DNA from: CALLCD01 sp039196965
GTDB lineage: Bacteria; Pseudomonadota; Alphaproteobacteria; Caulobacterales; Hyphomonadaceae
Assembly: GCA_039196965.1 (NCBI GenBank)
Contig: JBCCUK010000007.1
Location: 70,153-134,152 of the forward strand
DNA: 64,000 bases
Direction of reading: 5' to 3'
Shown: positions 35,069 through 43,126 of the stretch, piece by piece
How positions within the stretch are numbered: the first letter of the stretch is position 1
How the letters are laid out: every line of letters begins with the position of its first letter
Made by a program: the position numbers and the translations under genes
The notes under the pieces: generated by a model
What the model was told of the DNA's origin: nothing
What the model saw: only the letters and a program-made list of their open reading frames with translations
Database searches by the model: none

Positions 35069-36603
35069 TGCTGGAAACGCTGCTGGAGATCTCGCCGTAC
35101 TTTATGCGTCGGCACGCACCAGCGCTGCTGGTTGTCTTTCCGCTCGTCGCAGCGGGCATCAGCAGTCTTCTGCTGAACGGCAGAATTGCCTGGATCCTGT
35201 CGATACTCGCCACGGCATTGTCGGCCATGAGTGCCTTGATATTGCTCGGCCAACTAGGAGAATCTTCGTTAGGCGTTATTTCATATGCACTTGGCGGTTG
35301 GGCACCGCCCATTGGCATCGAATTTCGAGTGGATGCACTAAACATCCTCTTCCTTTTAGTCGTGACGTTGATTGGGTTTCTGGCGGCGATTTTCTCATGG
35401 CCAACCGTCGCTGCCGAGGTGCGCCAGGAAAAACGGGCGCTGTTTTATGCTGCCTATCTGACTTGTTTTACTGGGCTTTCTGGCGTTGCGATTACCGGCG
35501 ACGCCTTCAACCTCTTTGTTTTCCTCGAGATCAGCTCGATTGCGACCTATGTCCTTGTGGCTCTTGGTGGAAATCGCGACCGGCGCGCCTTTCCCGCCGC
35601 CTATAATTATCTGATCATGGGTACGATCGGTGCGACATTCTTCGTCATCGGGGTCGGCTTTCTTTATGCGGCTACGGGCACGCTGAACATGGCTGATATT
35701 TCAGCCAAGCTAAGTGAGACCGGATCGAGTCGGACCGTACAGGCGGCTTTTGCATTCATCGCCGTGGGTCTCGGTATCAAGGCGGCTGCCTGGCCGCTTC
35801 ACCAGTGGCTGCCAAATGCCTACGCGTTTGCGCCGAGCTTCGTCACCATGTTCCTGTCAGCGACAGCAACCAAGGTTGCGATCTATGCTTTCATCCGGTT
35901 TCTGTTTACTGTGTTCAACGAGAATATATTTAATCCGGGTACGGATTTTATCTTCCTTTTTGCCCCCCTTGCCATGATCGCCATGCTGGCCTGTTCCTTC
36001 CAGGCGATTTTTCAAAATGATATTCGGCGAATGCTTGCCTATTCGTCGGTTGCTCAAGTCGGCTATATCTTGCTCGGCATCTCGATTGGAACGGCTGCTG
36101 GTATTTCTGCTGGTCTCTATCACCTTGTCAGCCATTCCCTGTTGAAGGGCGCGCTGTTTATGGCGGTGGCCGGGGTAGTGCTGACTTACCAGGGCACAAA
36201 GATCAGCGACTTTGCAGGGCTTGGCCGCGCCGCGCCGCTGACAATGACCGCTTTTGCTATTTCTGGTTTCTCCCTGATCGGAATGCCGCTCACCGCTGGG
36301 TTTCAAGCTAAGTGGCTTTTACTCCAGGCCATGCTTGAACATGGCTGGGGATTTGCTGCCATGGTGATTGTGGCAGCGAGCATACTCGCGGTGATCTATG
36401 TTGGCCGGGTTCTGCAGGCGATATTCTTCATGCCGCCGGCCAATCCGAGGAGAGTGCGCCAGGAAGCACCGCTTATCTTGCTAGTGCCGCTTTGGGTGCT
36501 GGCGCTGGCAACGCTCTGGTTTGGCATCCAATCGAATGGCCTGATCGCTCTAACCGATGCAGCGGCCGGGGCTTCCATGCTGCCAATGGGGGCGTTGCCA
36601 TGA
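35068..36603 (+). CDS. mrpD: Mrp/Mnh antiporter subunit D (NuoN/M-like), first copy
   Basis: The 511-residue protein has about 14 helices and the proton-translocating antiporter signatures: ITGDAFNLFVFLEISSIATY with the conserved Glu, KAAAWPLHQWLPNAYAFAPSFVT with the key Lys and His, and IFQNDIRRMLAYSSVAQVGYILLG. It is an ion-pumping subunit homologous to complex I NuoL/M/N. It is the first of three MrpD-like genes in the operon, with ATGA overlap to the second. Confidence 0.93.
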   Translation: MLETLLEISPYFMRRHAPALLVVFPLVAAGISSLLLNGRIAWILSILATALSAMSALILLGQLGESSLGVISYALGGWAPPIGIEFRVDALNILFLLVVTLIGFLAAIFSWPTVAAEVRQEKRALFYAAYLTCFTGLSGVAITGDAFNLFVFLEISSIATYVLVALGGNRDRRAFPAAYNYLIMGTIGATFFVIGVGFLYAATGTLNMADISAKLSETGSSRTVQAAFAFIAVGLGIKAAAWPLHQWLPNAYAFAPSFVTMFLSATATKVAIYAFIRFLFTVFNENIFNPGTDFIFLFAPLAMIAMLACSFQAIFQNDIRRMLAYSSVAQVGYILLGISIGTAAGISAGLYHLVSHSLLKGALFMAVAGVVLTYQGTKISDFAGLGRAAPLTMTAFAISGFSLIGMPLTAGFQAKWLLLQAMLEHGWGFAAMVIVAASILAVIYVGRVLQAIFFMPPANPRRVRQEAPLILLVPLWVLALATLWFGIQSNGLIALTDAAAGASMLPMGALP

Positions 36604-38072
36604 GTGGTGAAACCCTTATTCTTGCCGTCCTCACCATCCCTCTTATTACGGCATTTGCTATTTTCCTCCTTGATACTGTGCCGGACCTGCGGGAGGGGGC
36701 GACACTCCTTGGGGCAGGTGCCTTGTTTGTCACCACCATCCTGTTGGTATCGGGTATGGAAGTCGGCGAGGGGCTATCGCTCACGGTTGCAAGCGCGGCA
36801 CCGGGGCTCGACTTCAGTTTCAAGCTGGAACCGCTCGGGGCGCTCTTCGCTCTCGTGGCGAGCGGGCTCTGGATCGTCAATTCGTTCTATTCGATCGGCT
36901 ATATGCGGGGCAATCGGGAGCGCAATCAGACACGTTTCTATATCTGCTTTGCCATTGCCCTTTTCGGAGCCATGGGCGTTGCGCTGGCCGGTAATCTCTT
37001 CACGCTCTTCATCTTCTACGAGGTGCTGACCATATCGACTTATCCGCTGGTGGCGCATAAGGGCGACGCCAACGCCCAGCGCGGCGCGCGGATCTATCTG
37101 ATGACGCTGCTTGGCACGTCGATTGGTCTCTTTCTCGTGGCGATAGTGGGCACGTCAACCATCGCCGGATCGCTGGATTTTGTGCCGGGCGGCTTGCTTG
37201 CCGGAAAAGTTAGCCCCGTCGTCGGCAACCTCCTATTGCTGCTTTTCGCCTTCGGTATTGGTAAGGCAGCACTGATGCCGTTTCACTTCTGGCTCCCGAA
37301 TGCCATGGTGGCCCCAACGCCGGTTTCCGCTTTGCTCCATGCCGTTGCTGTTGTGAAAGCTGGCGTCTTCGCGATGCTAAAGATTGCTATTTACGTGTTC
37401 GGGATTGATCTCTTGAACGATCTCCCGGCGACGGATTGGGTTCTGGCTGTTGCCTGTTTCACCATCCTTGCATCCTCGCTGATCGCGCTGACCAAAGACA
37501 ATCTGAAGGCGCGACTCGCTTACTCTACCATCGGACAGCTTGCCTATGTCACCGCTGGGGCGATGCTCGCGACGGAAGCGGGCTTTCTCGGGGGCAGTTT
37601 GCAAATCGCTGCCCACGCGATGGGGAAGATCACTCTCTTCATGTGCGCGGGAGCAATTTACGTTGCCACGGGTCTTACGGAAATTTCCGACATGCGGGGT
37701 CTCGGTAGGCGTATGCCCTGGGTCTTCGGAGCTTTCTTCGTGGCATCGCTGTCGATTATCGGCATCCCGCCCCTTGCTGGCGGCTGGCCGAAATTCCAGC
37801 TTTTGCTCGGCGCGGTGGAGGCCAAACACGCCTATGTCGCCTGGGTCCTTTTGATCTCCTCCCTCCTAAACATCGCCTACCTCTTGCCGATCCCGATACT
37901 GGGACTTCTGCCCCCAAAGGGAACGCCGGAGCCCGCGCCCTACAAACGACCTGAAGGTGCACCGCGCCTTGTCGTCATTGCGCCGGTTGTGACGGCGACC
38001 GGGACCTTCGTTCTGTTCTTCGCCATGGGTGCGATCGCCCACTTCCTGTCACCGATACTCGGAGGCGCTTAA
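36600..38072 (+). CDS. Mrp/Mnh antiporter subunit D-like, second copy
   Basis: The 490-residue proton-conducting membrane protein has the same family signatures as its upstream neighbour (GNLFTLFIFYEVLTISTYPLVAHKG, GKAALMPFHFWLPNAMVAPTPVSA, LTKDNLKARLAYSTIGQLAYV) but is clearly diverged from it, so it is not a recent duplication. I chose ATG 36600 because it overlaps the previous stop as ATGA; the open frame extends upstream inside the neighbour but has no support. A 4-nt gap separates it from the next small gene. Confidence 0.9.
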   Translation: MSGETLILAVLTIPLITAFAIFLLDTVPDLREGATLLGAGALFVTTILLVSGMEVGEGLSLTVASAAPGLDFSFKLEPLGALFALVASGLWIVNSFYSIGYMRGNRERNQTRFYICFAIALFGAMGVALAGNLFTLFIFYEVLTISTYPLVAHKGDANAQRGARIYLMTLLGTSIGLFLVAIVGTSTIAGSLDFVPGGLLAGKVSPVVGNLLLLLFAFGIGKAALMPFHFWLPNAMVAPTPVSALLHAVAVVKAGVFAMLKIAIYVFGIDLLNDLPATDWVLAVACFTILASSLIALTKDNLKARLAYSTIGQLAYVTAGAMLATEAGFLGGSLQIAAHAMGKITLFMCAGAIYVATGLTEISDMRGLGRRMPWVFGAFFVASLSIIGIPPLAGGWPKFQLLLGAVEAKHAYVAWVLLISSLLNIAYLLPIPILGLLPPKGTPEPAPYKRPEGAPRLVVIAPVVTATGTFVLFFAMGAIAHFLSPILGGA

Positions 38073-38076
38073 ATCC

Positions 38077-38394
38077 ATGACCGATCCCGCATCGACCGAA
38101 CTTCCAGACAAGACTGACCCGATGGCGAAAGCGCTATTCGGCTGGGTGGAGGCCAAGAATGCCGGACAGTTCATTTTCTGGGGCCTTGCCAGCCTCTCTG
38201 TTGTTCTGTTTCTCGCCGACGCTCTGATCGATCGGCATTACAAGGAAGAGATTGAGGGCATAACCGGGTTTTACGCCTTTTACGGCTTCATATCCTTCTC
38301 CTTCGTCGTGCTGATGGGGTGGCCGCTTGGCCGGCTTCTGCGGCAAAAGCCGAACTTCTACGGTGATGAACCGGATGGGGAGGACGGCCAGTGA
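38077..38394 (+). CDS. small two-helix protein of the Mrp operon
   Basis: The 105-residue product has two hydrophobic helices (FIFWGLASLSVVLFLADALI and FYAFYGFISFSFVVLMGWPLG). Soluble ends carry KALFGWVEAKNAG before helix 1 and RQKPNFYGDEPDGEDG at the C terminus. It is not one of the standard Mrp subunits. Its place between two MrpD-like genes, the 4-nt gap before it and the ATGA overlap after it argue that it is a structural or accessory subunit of this antiporter type. I chose ATG 38077 as the first start outside the upstream gene. Confidence 0.75.
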   Translation: MTDPASTELPDKTDPMAKALFGWVEAKNAGQFIFWGLASLSVVLFLADALIDRHYKEEIEGITGFYAFYGFISFSFVVLMGWPLGRLLRQKPNFYGDEPDGEDGQ

Positions 38395-40133
38395 TCGATT
38401 TCACAACGGTCAATCCGGGCCTGCTCCTGATCCTTGGCGGGTGCCTCGCCGCCCTCTCGCCGCAACAGCGGATCCGCCAGATTCTGGCGATCGGTACGCC
38501 GCTGGTGGCCGGCGTCATTTTGTTGGCATCGCCCCATGAAGTGGATCTCGCCTCATTCTCCACCATGGGCATGGATCTTGTGTTTTATCGGGTCGACAGC
38601 CTGAATTTCATTTTCGGTATCGCATTTCTCATCGCCGCAACGCTGAACGGGATTTATGCTTTGCATCAGGATGACCGGGTGCAGGATGCTTCCGCGCTCA
38701 TCTATGCCGGTGCCGCCATCGCCGCTGCATTTGTCGGCGACTTTATGAGCCTCTTCCTGTTCTGGGAACTTACCGCGGTCTCGTCTGTGTTCCTCATTCT
38801 CAAGACCGGTACACAAGCCGCTCATGGCGCGGCCATGCGGTATCTCGTCATCCAGGTCTTGTCGGGAGTTCTGCTCCTGTTTGGCGCAGCTCAACTCTAT
38901 GCTGCAACGGGATCGGTCGCGCTGCGGGAGCTGACCCATGGCAGTGATCCCGGCACTTGGCTTCTGCTTTTCGCCTTCGGCATCAAGGCGGCATTCCCGC
39001 TGCTGCACAACTGGCTGCAAGACAGCTATCCGAAGGCGACCGTTGTCGGTGCTGTGGTGCTGTCAGCCTTCACAACCAAGCTCGCCGTTTACGTGCTCGC
39101 CCGTGTGTTTCCGGGGGAGACGCTGCTTATCTGGGTCGGTGCCGTGATGACGGTCTTCCCAGTCTTCTTCGCGGTGATCGAAAACGATCTTCGTAAAGTG
39201 CTTGCCTACAGCCTAAACAACCAGGTTGGATTCATGGTGTGTGCCGTCGGGATAGGTACGCCGCTCGCGATTAATGGTGCCGCCGCCCACGCCTTTGCCC
39301 ATATCATCTATAAAGCGCTCCTGTTCATGAGTATGGGGGCTGTGCTCTACCGGACGGGCACAACCAAGGCGAGCGAGCTTGGCGGGCTTTACAAGTCGAT
39401 GCCACTCACCGCGCTCTTCTGTATCATCGGTGCTGCATCGATTTCGGCTTTCCCGCTCTTTTCCGGATTTGTTGCAAAATCCCTCACTATGAGCGCTGTG
39501 CTTGAAGAGCACTATGTCGTTGTATGGGCCATGCTGCTCTTCGCGTCTGCCGGTGTGCTTGAACACTCAGGAATCAAGATTCCGTATTTTGCTTTCTTCG
39601 CCCATGATAGCGGCAAACGCGTTGAAGAGGCTCCCTATAATATGTTGCTGGCCATGGGCATTGCCGCCCTGATTTGTGTCTTGATCGGCCTTCCGGCCAT
39701 TGGTGGGCTTGGTTATGGGCTTCTCTACTCCTGGCTGCCGAATCCTGAGTTTGCGCTCGCCTATAAGCCTTATACGCTTGATCATATACTGACGCAGATG
39801 CAGCTTTTGATCCTTGCTGCATTCGCCTTCGTGTTCCTGAAACGCCTGTCTCTTTATCCACCTGAGAAGCCCGGCACCATTCTTGATTTTGACTGGTCCT
39901 ATCGCCGGGTTGGCGCATCTCTGGCAGGGTGGGTTGGGGCTGTATATGCCAAGGCCAACCCGTTCTTCGCCGCCTTTTCTATCACCCTTTGGAATCGCGC
40001 CTATGGTCGGCTTGAAGCGGCTTTCAGTCCCCAGGGTGTGCTGGCCCGTGGCGGACTGACTGGCAGCATGGCCGTATGGACGGCGGGCCTCCTGGGCGTA
40101 ATTTTGTTCCTGGCGTTCTTTGGTCCGCCTTAA
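38391..40133 (+). CDS. Mrp/Mnh antiporter subunit D-like, third copy
   Basis: The 580-residue membrane protein has antiporter signatures GDFMSLFLFWELTAVSSVFLIL, KAAFPLLHNWLQDSYPKATVVGAVVLSAFTTKLAVY and IENDLRKVLAYSLNNQVGFMV. A late segment, FFAHDSGKRVEEAPYNMLLAMG, and an amphipathic C-terminal region follow. It is longer than MrpD and may fill the role of the missing MrpA N-terminal half, which is inference. It is the last gene of the operon. No terminator is clear in the 128 nt before the MucR gene. Confidence 0.88.
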   Translation: MIDFTTVNPGLLLILGGCLAALSPQQRIRQILAIGTPLVAGVILLASPHEVDLASFSTMGMDLVFYRVDSLNFIFGIAFLIAATLNGIYALHQDDRVQDASALIYAGAAIAAAFVGDFMSLFLFWELTAVSSVFLILKTGTQAAHGAAMRYLVIQVLSGVLLLFGAAQLYAATGSVALRELTHGSDPGTWLLLFAFGIKAAFPLLHNWLQDSYPKATVVGAVVLSAFTTKLAVYVLARVFPGETLLIWVGAVMTVFPVFFAVIENDLRKVLAYSLNNQVGFMVCAVGIGTPLAINGAAAHAFAHIIYKALLFMSMGAVLYRTGTTKASELGGLYKSMPLTALFCIIGAASISAFPLFSGFVAKSLTMSAVLEEHYVVVWAMLLFASAGVLEHSGIKIPYFAFFAHDSGKRVEEAPYNMLLAMGIAALICVLIGLPAIGGLGYGLLYSWLPNPEFALAYKPYTLDHILTQMQLLILAAFAFVFLKRLSLYPPEKPGTILDFDWSYRRVGASLAGWVGAVYAKANPFFAAFSITLWNRAYGRLEAAFSPQGVLARGGLTGSMAVWTAGLLGVILFLAFFGPP

Positions 40134-40261
40134 CAGTGTTACTGCTTGCCATAATCTGACCAGATATTTCACTTTACTGTATTATTGTATTCTATGTCTG
40201 CGTGTACGACGTATAGAGATGCATAGAATGCGGAGATATAAGACATGAGTTGGGGAACTCA

Positions 40262-40684
40262 ATGAAACTGAATGGTAGTGACCAGAAAGGTCTCGATAAA
40301 GCAGACCTGATCGGGCTGACAGCGCAGATTGTGTCAGCATATGTTGGAAAAAACGAGGTCAAGGCGGGTGAACTGCCAGCGTTGATCAAACGAATCCACC
40401 AATCGCTGGATGAGCTTGGGCAGGAAAATGAGAAAGCTGAAACCCTGAAACCAGCGGTTTCGATCAAGAAATCGATCACGGACGATTATCTGGTCTGCCT
40501 TGAGGATGGTGAAAAATTCCGCTCTCTGCGGCGTCACCTTCGCTCGAAATACGATATGTCACCAGAAGAATATCGCGAAAAATGGGGCTTACCCCATGAC
40601 TATCCGATGGTGGCTCCAAGTTACGCGAAGCAAAGATCTGAGCTCGCCAAGAAAATGGGTCTGGGCCAAGCTAAAAAGTCTTGA
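40262..40684 (+). CDS. MucR-family transcriptional regulator
   Basis: The 140-residue protein has a helical N-terminal oligomerisation half and a zinc-finger DNA-binding half with the MucR/Ros signature (YLVCLEDGEKFRSLRRHL, MSPEEYREKWGLPHDYPMVAPSYA, LAKKMGLG). MucR proteins are H-NS-like global regulators of AT-rich promoters in Alphaproteobacteria. They control exopolysaccharide and motility and, in Caulobacter, link to CtrA/SciP-type cell-cycle control. I chose ATG 40262 because GGGGA lies 5 nt upstream; a TTG at 40250 is less likely. The promoter region is AT-rich. Confidence 0.92.
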   Translation: MKLNGSDQKGLDKADLIGLTAQIVSAYVGKNEVKAGELPALIKRIHQSLDELGQENEKAETLKPAVSIKKSITDDYLVCLEDGEKFRSLRRHLRSKYDMSPEEYREKWGLPHDYPMVAPSYAKQRSELAKKMGLGQAKKS

Positions 40685-40815
40685 ACTGTACTTATCTCAT
40701 TGTTCGTTTCACTGTCGTAATGAAATTTTTTGGTAATTATGGTTAATTTTTGCTTGATTTGCATTAGGAAATTGGGCCACCACTGATTCGGAAGCGAGTT
40801 TTGGGGATGGTTGTT

Positions 40816-41304
40816 ATGAGCCTGCGCGATGGTCGATCGCATCTGACGGAACGTCAGAAAGAACTTGTAGAGTATTGGAAATCAAAGAGCACCGATGGCA
40901 AATGGCCATGCCGGAGCGATATCAATCCTGGCGATGTTCTATCGGCGCTGGCAAGCATCTCGCTCATAGAGCGCGATGAGGACGGATTTCGGTTCCGTCT
41001 TACCGGGTCGAGCCTCAGATCGGTCTTTGGCGGCAACGTCCAGGGGCAACTCATCCGCGAGATAGATGTCGCCGTTGAGGAAGCTGGCAGCGCTTCTTTG
41101 GAGGTCACACTGGAGAATGGTCATCCCGTTTGCGGCAGTCGCAAGATGGGTGATCGGTGGCACATCTGGCTGCGTCTGCCTCTTTTGGATGAGACCGGAG
41201 ATCCTCGTCTGGTATTGTGCTCCGATGAGGTTGTTGCCGCTGATCCTGACAAGGTAGGATGTTCGTCCTATGCTAAATTTGACTATGGGCGGCAAGCTGC
41301 CTGA
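40816..41304 (+). CDS. PAS-like (PAS_5) domain protein
   Basis: The 162-residue protein is a single PAS_5-like domain typical of Alphaproteobacteria: an N-terminal LVEYWKSKSTDGKWPCRSDINPGDVLSALASISLIE helix-strand start, DGFRFRLTGSSLRSVFG, a mid LIREID segment and WHIWLRLPLLDE near the end. These proteins are usually stand-alone sensors or adaptors of unknown ligand. I chose ATG 40816 (MSLRDG) with GGGGA about 8 nt upstream; starts at 40801 (TTG) and 40807 are alternatives. A CtrA-like TTAA-N7-TTGA lies at 40743-40757. Confidence 0.75.
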   Translation: MSLRDGRSHLTERQKELVEYWKSKSTDGKWPCRSDINPGDVLSALASISLIERDEDGFRFRLTGSSLRSVFGGNVQGQLIREIDVAVEEAGSASLEVTLENGHPVCGSRKMGDRWHIWLRLPLLDETGDPRLVLCSDEVVAADPDKVGCSSYAKFDYGRQAA

Positions 41305-41449
41305 CGCGGGGCAGAAAATCTGCATCTTATCTTAAACGCGTCGCCGATAAGGGCTGGCCAAGAAATCGGCTTAAAAACCTTGTCTGAAACGCCTGATATC
41401 GGGTTAGTCCTCTCCTCTATCCCCCTATTTTCCGATCGTCTAGGATGCT

Positions 41450-41501
41450 GAATCTATTGATTGTATATACCTATAAAACGATTCTAGATTGAGTATATAG
41501 G
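41450..41501 (+). promoter_or_regulatory. AT-rich promoter-like region with two GANTC sites and an inverted repeat
   Basis: Two GANTC sites (CcrM methylation motif) occur at 41450-41454 and 41480-41484, 30 bp apart. They flank and overlap an inverted repeat, CCTATA (41470-41475) with TATAGG (41496-41501), and two copies of a GATTG...TATATA block. The region lies 70-120 bp before the DnaA-domain gene. GANTC pairs in promoters mark GcrA/CcrM-controlled genes in Caulobacter-like bacteria; here this is inference. Confidence 0.35.
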
Positions 41502-41570
41502 AAAATTATCCTACACCTGTTCAACGGAACTAATCTGGCCATTCAGAGAAGTGAGTGGAGCGTAAAAAAG

Positions 41571-41915
41571 GTGTTTCAGAAGACCGAGTTGGATGCGGCC
41601 CATGCGCGACTTGCTGTTGGGTTGGTGGGCTACAGCTTAAGCCAGTCAACAAATGCAATCATGAAGGAGGGGCGTGGCAGTGCCGAAGTGGCGTTTGCCC
41701 GGCAGATTGCGATGTATATCGTGTATGTCGGGCTTGGGCTAAGCCTGACGCGGGTCGCCAATGCCTTCGGTCGCGACCGGACGACCGTATCGCACGCTTG
41801 CCGCCAGATAGAAGACCGGCGGGAAAACCCTGTTTTCGATGACTGGCTGGAATCCCTGGAAACCGTACTCATCCGATCCGCGAGCCTGTTTCCAACAAAG
41901 TGGGAAATTGCCTGA
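41571..41915 (+). CDS. stand-alone DnaA domain IV-like helix-turn-helix protein
   Basis: The 114-residue product resembles only the C-terminal DNA-binding domain of DnaA: the basic loop and signature helix read NAFGRDRTTVSHACRQIEDRR (about 74-94), close to the DnaA GGRDHTTVLHA pattern. The AAA+ domain is absent, so it cannot act as an initiator. It may be a transcription factor or a DnaA-box competitor. It starts with GTG 41571. The stop overlaps the possible start of the next gene, which suggests coupling. Confidence 0.75.
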   Translation: MFQKTELDAAHARLAVGLVGYSLSQSTNAIMKEGRGSAEVAFARQIAMYIVYVGLGLSLTRVANAFGRDRTTVSHACRQIEDRRENPVFDDWLESLETVLIRSASLFPTKWEIA

Positions 41916-41917
41916 AC

Positions 41918-42589
41918 GTGTCTGAGAGCAGTTGTCTTCGAGCGCTGGCCAAGGGCGGCATGGCGATCCGGCGAAGCGGTGGCTTTGCTGTCTATAGGAC
42001 CCACGATGCCCGGCGGTCCGTTGTCGGGGTCTTGAGCAAACCGGTGTTCGAAGCGCTGGTTACCGATGGACTGGTTGCAGAGAAAGAGGGCAGGTTTGTC
42101 TGGATCGGTCAGGCAGCAGATGCTGCCCGCGCTAGCAAAAGCGGAGCTGTAGGGCTTGTAAGGGTCGCCAGCCGTCGCTCGAGATCGTCGCTTCAGAAGG
42201 CGCTTTCTGTTTCGCGGGACGAACGCGAAGAACTCAGGCTGCTGAAGGCTGCACGGCGTTTTGTGAAAGACCTGGCTGCGACGATGAGGGGTCCTGCTGT
42301 AACAATGAACTGGGATTTGGTGCCGCGTGGCAATTCCGGGCAGCGATCATCTATGGCACCGGGCCAGTCGATAGAGTCGATGAGGGCCAGAAAGTCGATC
42401 GGCGCGCTAAAACAAGGGCTCGATGCAGGCCAATACGAACTTCTCAGCGAGGCCTTGTGTTCAGACAAGTCCCAAAGCCAGCTGGCGATTGATTTCGGAT
42501 TGTCGGCCAAGACTCTGCCAAAAGCTCTGAACCGGGCTCTCGTCGATTTGGCTCACGCTTATGACACCTATGTGCCCCGCGCTGACTAG
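41918..42589 (+). CDS. DUF6456-like helix-turn-helix protein
   Basis: About 223 residues. The N-terminal part (LAKGGMAIRRSGGFAVYRTHDARRSVVGVLSKPVFEALVTDGLVA) is winged-helix-like. The C-terminal part (RDEREELRLLKAARRFVKDL...VTMNWDLVP...SIGALKQGLDAGQYELLSEALCSDKSQSQLAIDFGLSAKTLPKALNRALVDL) is similar to the alphaproteobacterial DUF6456 domain. It may be a regulator that works with the DnaA-domain protein encoded just upstream. I placed the start at GTG 41918, 2 nt after the upstream stop; GTG 41900 would overlap the upstream gene by 16 nt. Confidence 0.65.
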   Translation: MSESSCLRALAKGGMAIRRSGGFAVYRTHDARRSVVGVLSKPVFEALVTDGLVAEKEGRFVWIGQAADAARASKSGAVGLVRVASRRSRSSLQKALSVSRDEREELRLLKAARRFVKDLAATMRGPAVTMNWDLVPRGNSGQRSSMAPGQSIESMRARKSIGALKQGLDAGQYELLSEALCSDKSQSQLAIDFGLSAKTLPKALNRALVDLAHAYDTYVPRAD

Positions 42590-42617
42590 ATCTCGAAATT
42601 GCTTGGCCGAGTTCTAC

Positions 42618-43061
42618 TTAAGCCGATGCCACGAGCTTCGACGCATCACTACGGATCCGTTCGATCATCGAGGCCAATCCATTTGAACGCTGCGCTGTCA
42701 GCGCCCCGCTGACCCCGATCTCTTCAAGGAATTCCGATGCACCAAAAGAGAGAATGTCCTCCGCCCGCTGGCCGGAGAACAGCCGCAAAAGCAGCGAAAT
42801 CAGACCGGACACAATCATCGCATCAGACTGGGCCCGAAGCATCAGGGTGCCGTTATCTTTCGCTTCGCTGACCAGCCACACCTGGGAGGCGCATCCGCGC
42901 ACACGGGTTTCTTCGGTGCATTCCGCTTCGCTGAGGGGCGGATTCGCCTTTCCGAGGTCGATAATATGGGCATACCGGTCTTCCCAATCATCGAGAAACT
43001 CGAACTCTTCCCGGATTTCGGCGGCGGCATCTGCAATCGTCATACGGAGCATGTGGTCCAT
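42618..43061 (-). CDS. sufE: SufE-family sulfur acceptor protein
   Basis: The 147-residue protein has the SufE fold pattern: FEFLDDWEDRYAHIIDLGK near the start, and the persulfide-accepting cysteine in RVRGCASQVW (Cys57), followed by MIVSGLISLLLRLFSGQ and a helical end. SufE accepts sulfur from the SufS cysteine desulfurase and passes it to SufB for Fe-S cluster assembly. No other suf genes are adjacent. A terminator at 43071-43102, just upstream of its start on the same strand, separates it from the preceding gene. Confidence 0.92.
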   Translation of the reverse strand: MDHMLRMTIADAAAEIREEFEFLDDWEDRYAHIIDLGKANPPLSEAECTEETRVRGCASQVWLVSEAKDNGTLMLRAQSDAMIVSGLISLLLRLFSGQRAEDILSFGASEFLEEIGVSGALTAQRSNGLASMIERIRSDASKLVASA

Positions 43062-43070
43062 TGCGCTGCA

Positions 43071-43102
43071 AAAGAAAACCCCCGAGCAGCAAGCCGGGGG
43101 TC
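43071..43102 (-). terminator. rho-independent terminator (minus strand)
   Basis: On the minus strand a 6-bp G/C stem (arms at 43095-43100 and 43079-43084) with a loop of about ten nucleotides is followed by TTTTCTTT. It ends the transcript of the 347-residue secreted-protein gene, 24 nt after its stop. Confidence 0.8.
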
Positions 43103-43126
43103 TTTGAGTTTGTATGAGATGGGGTG

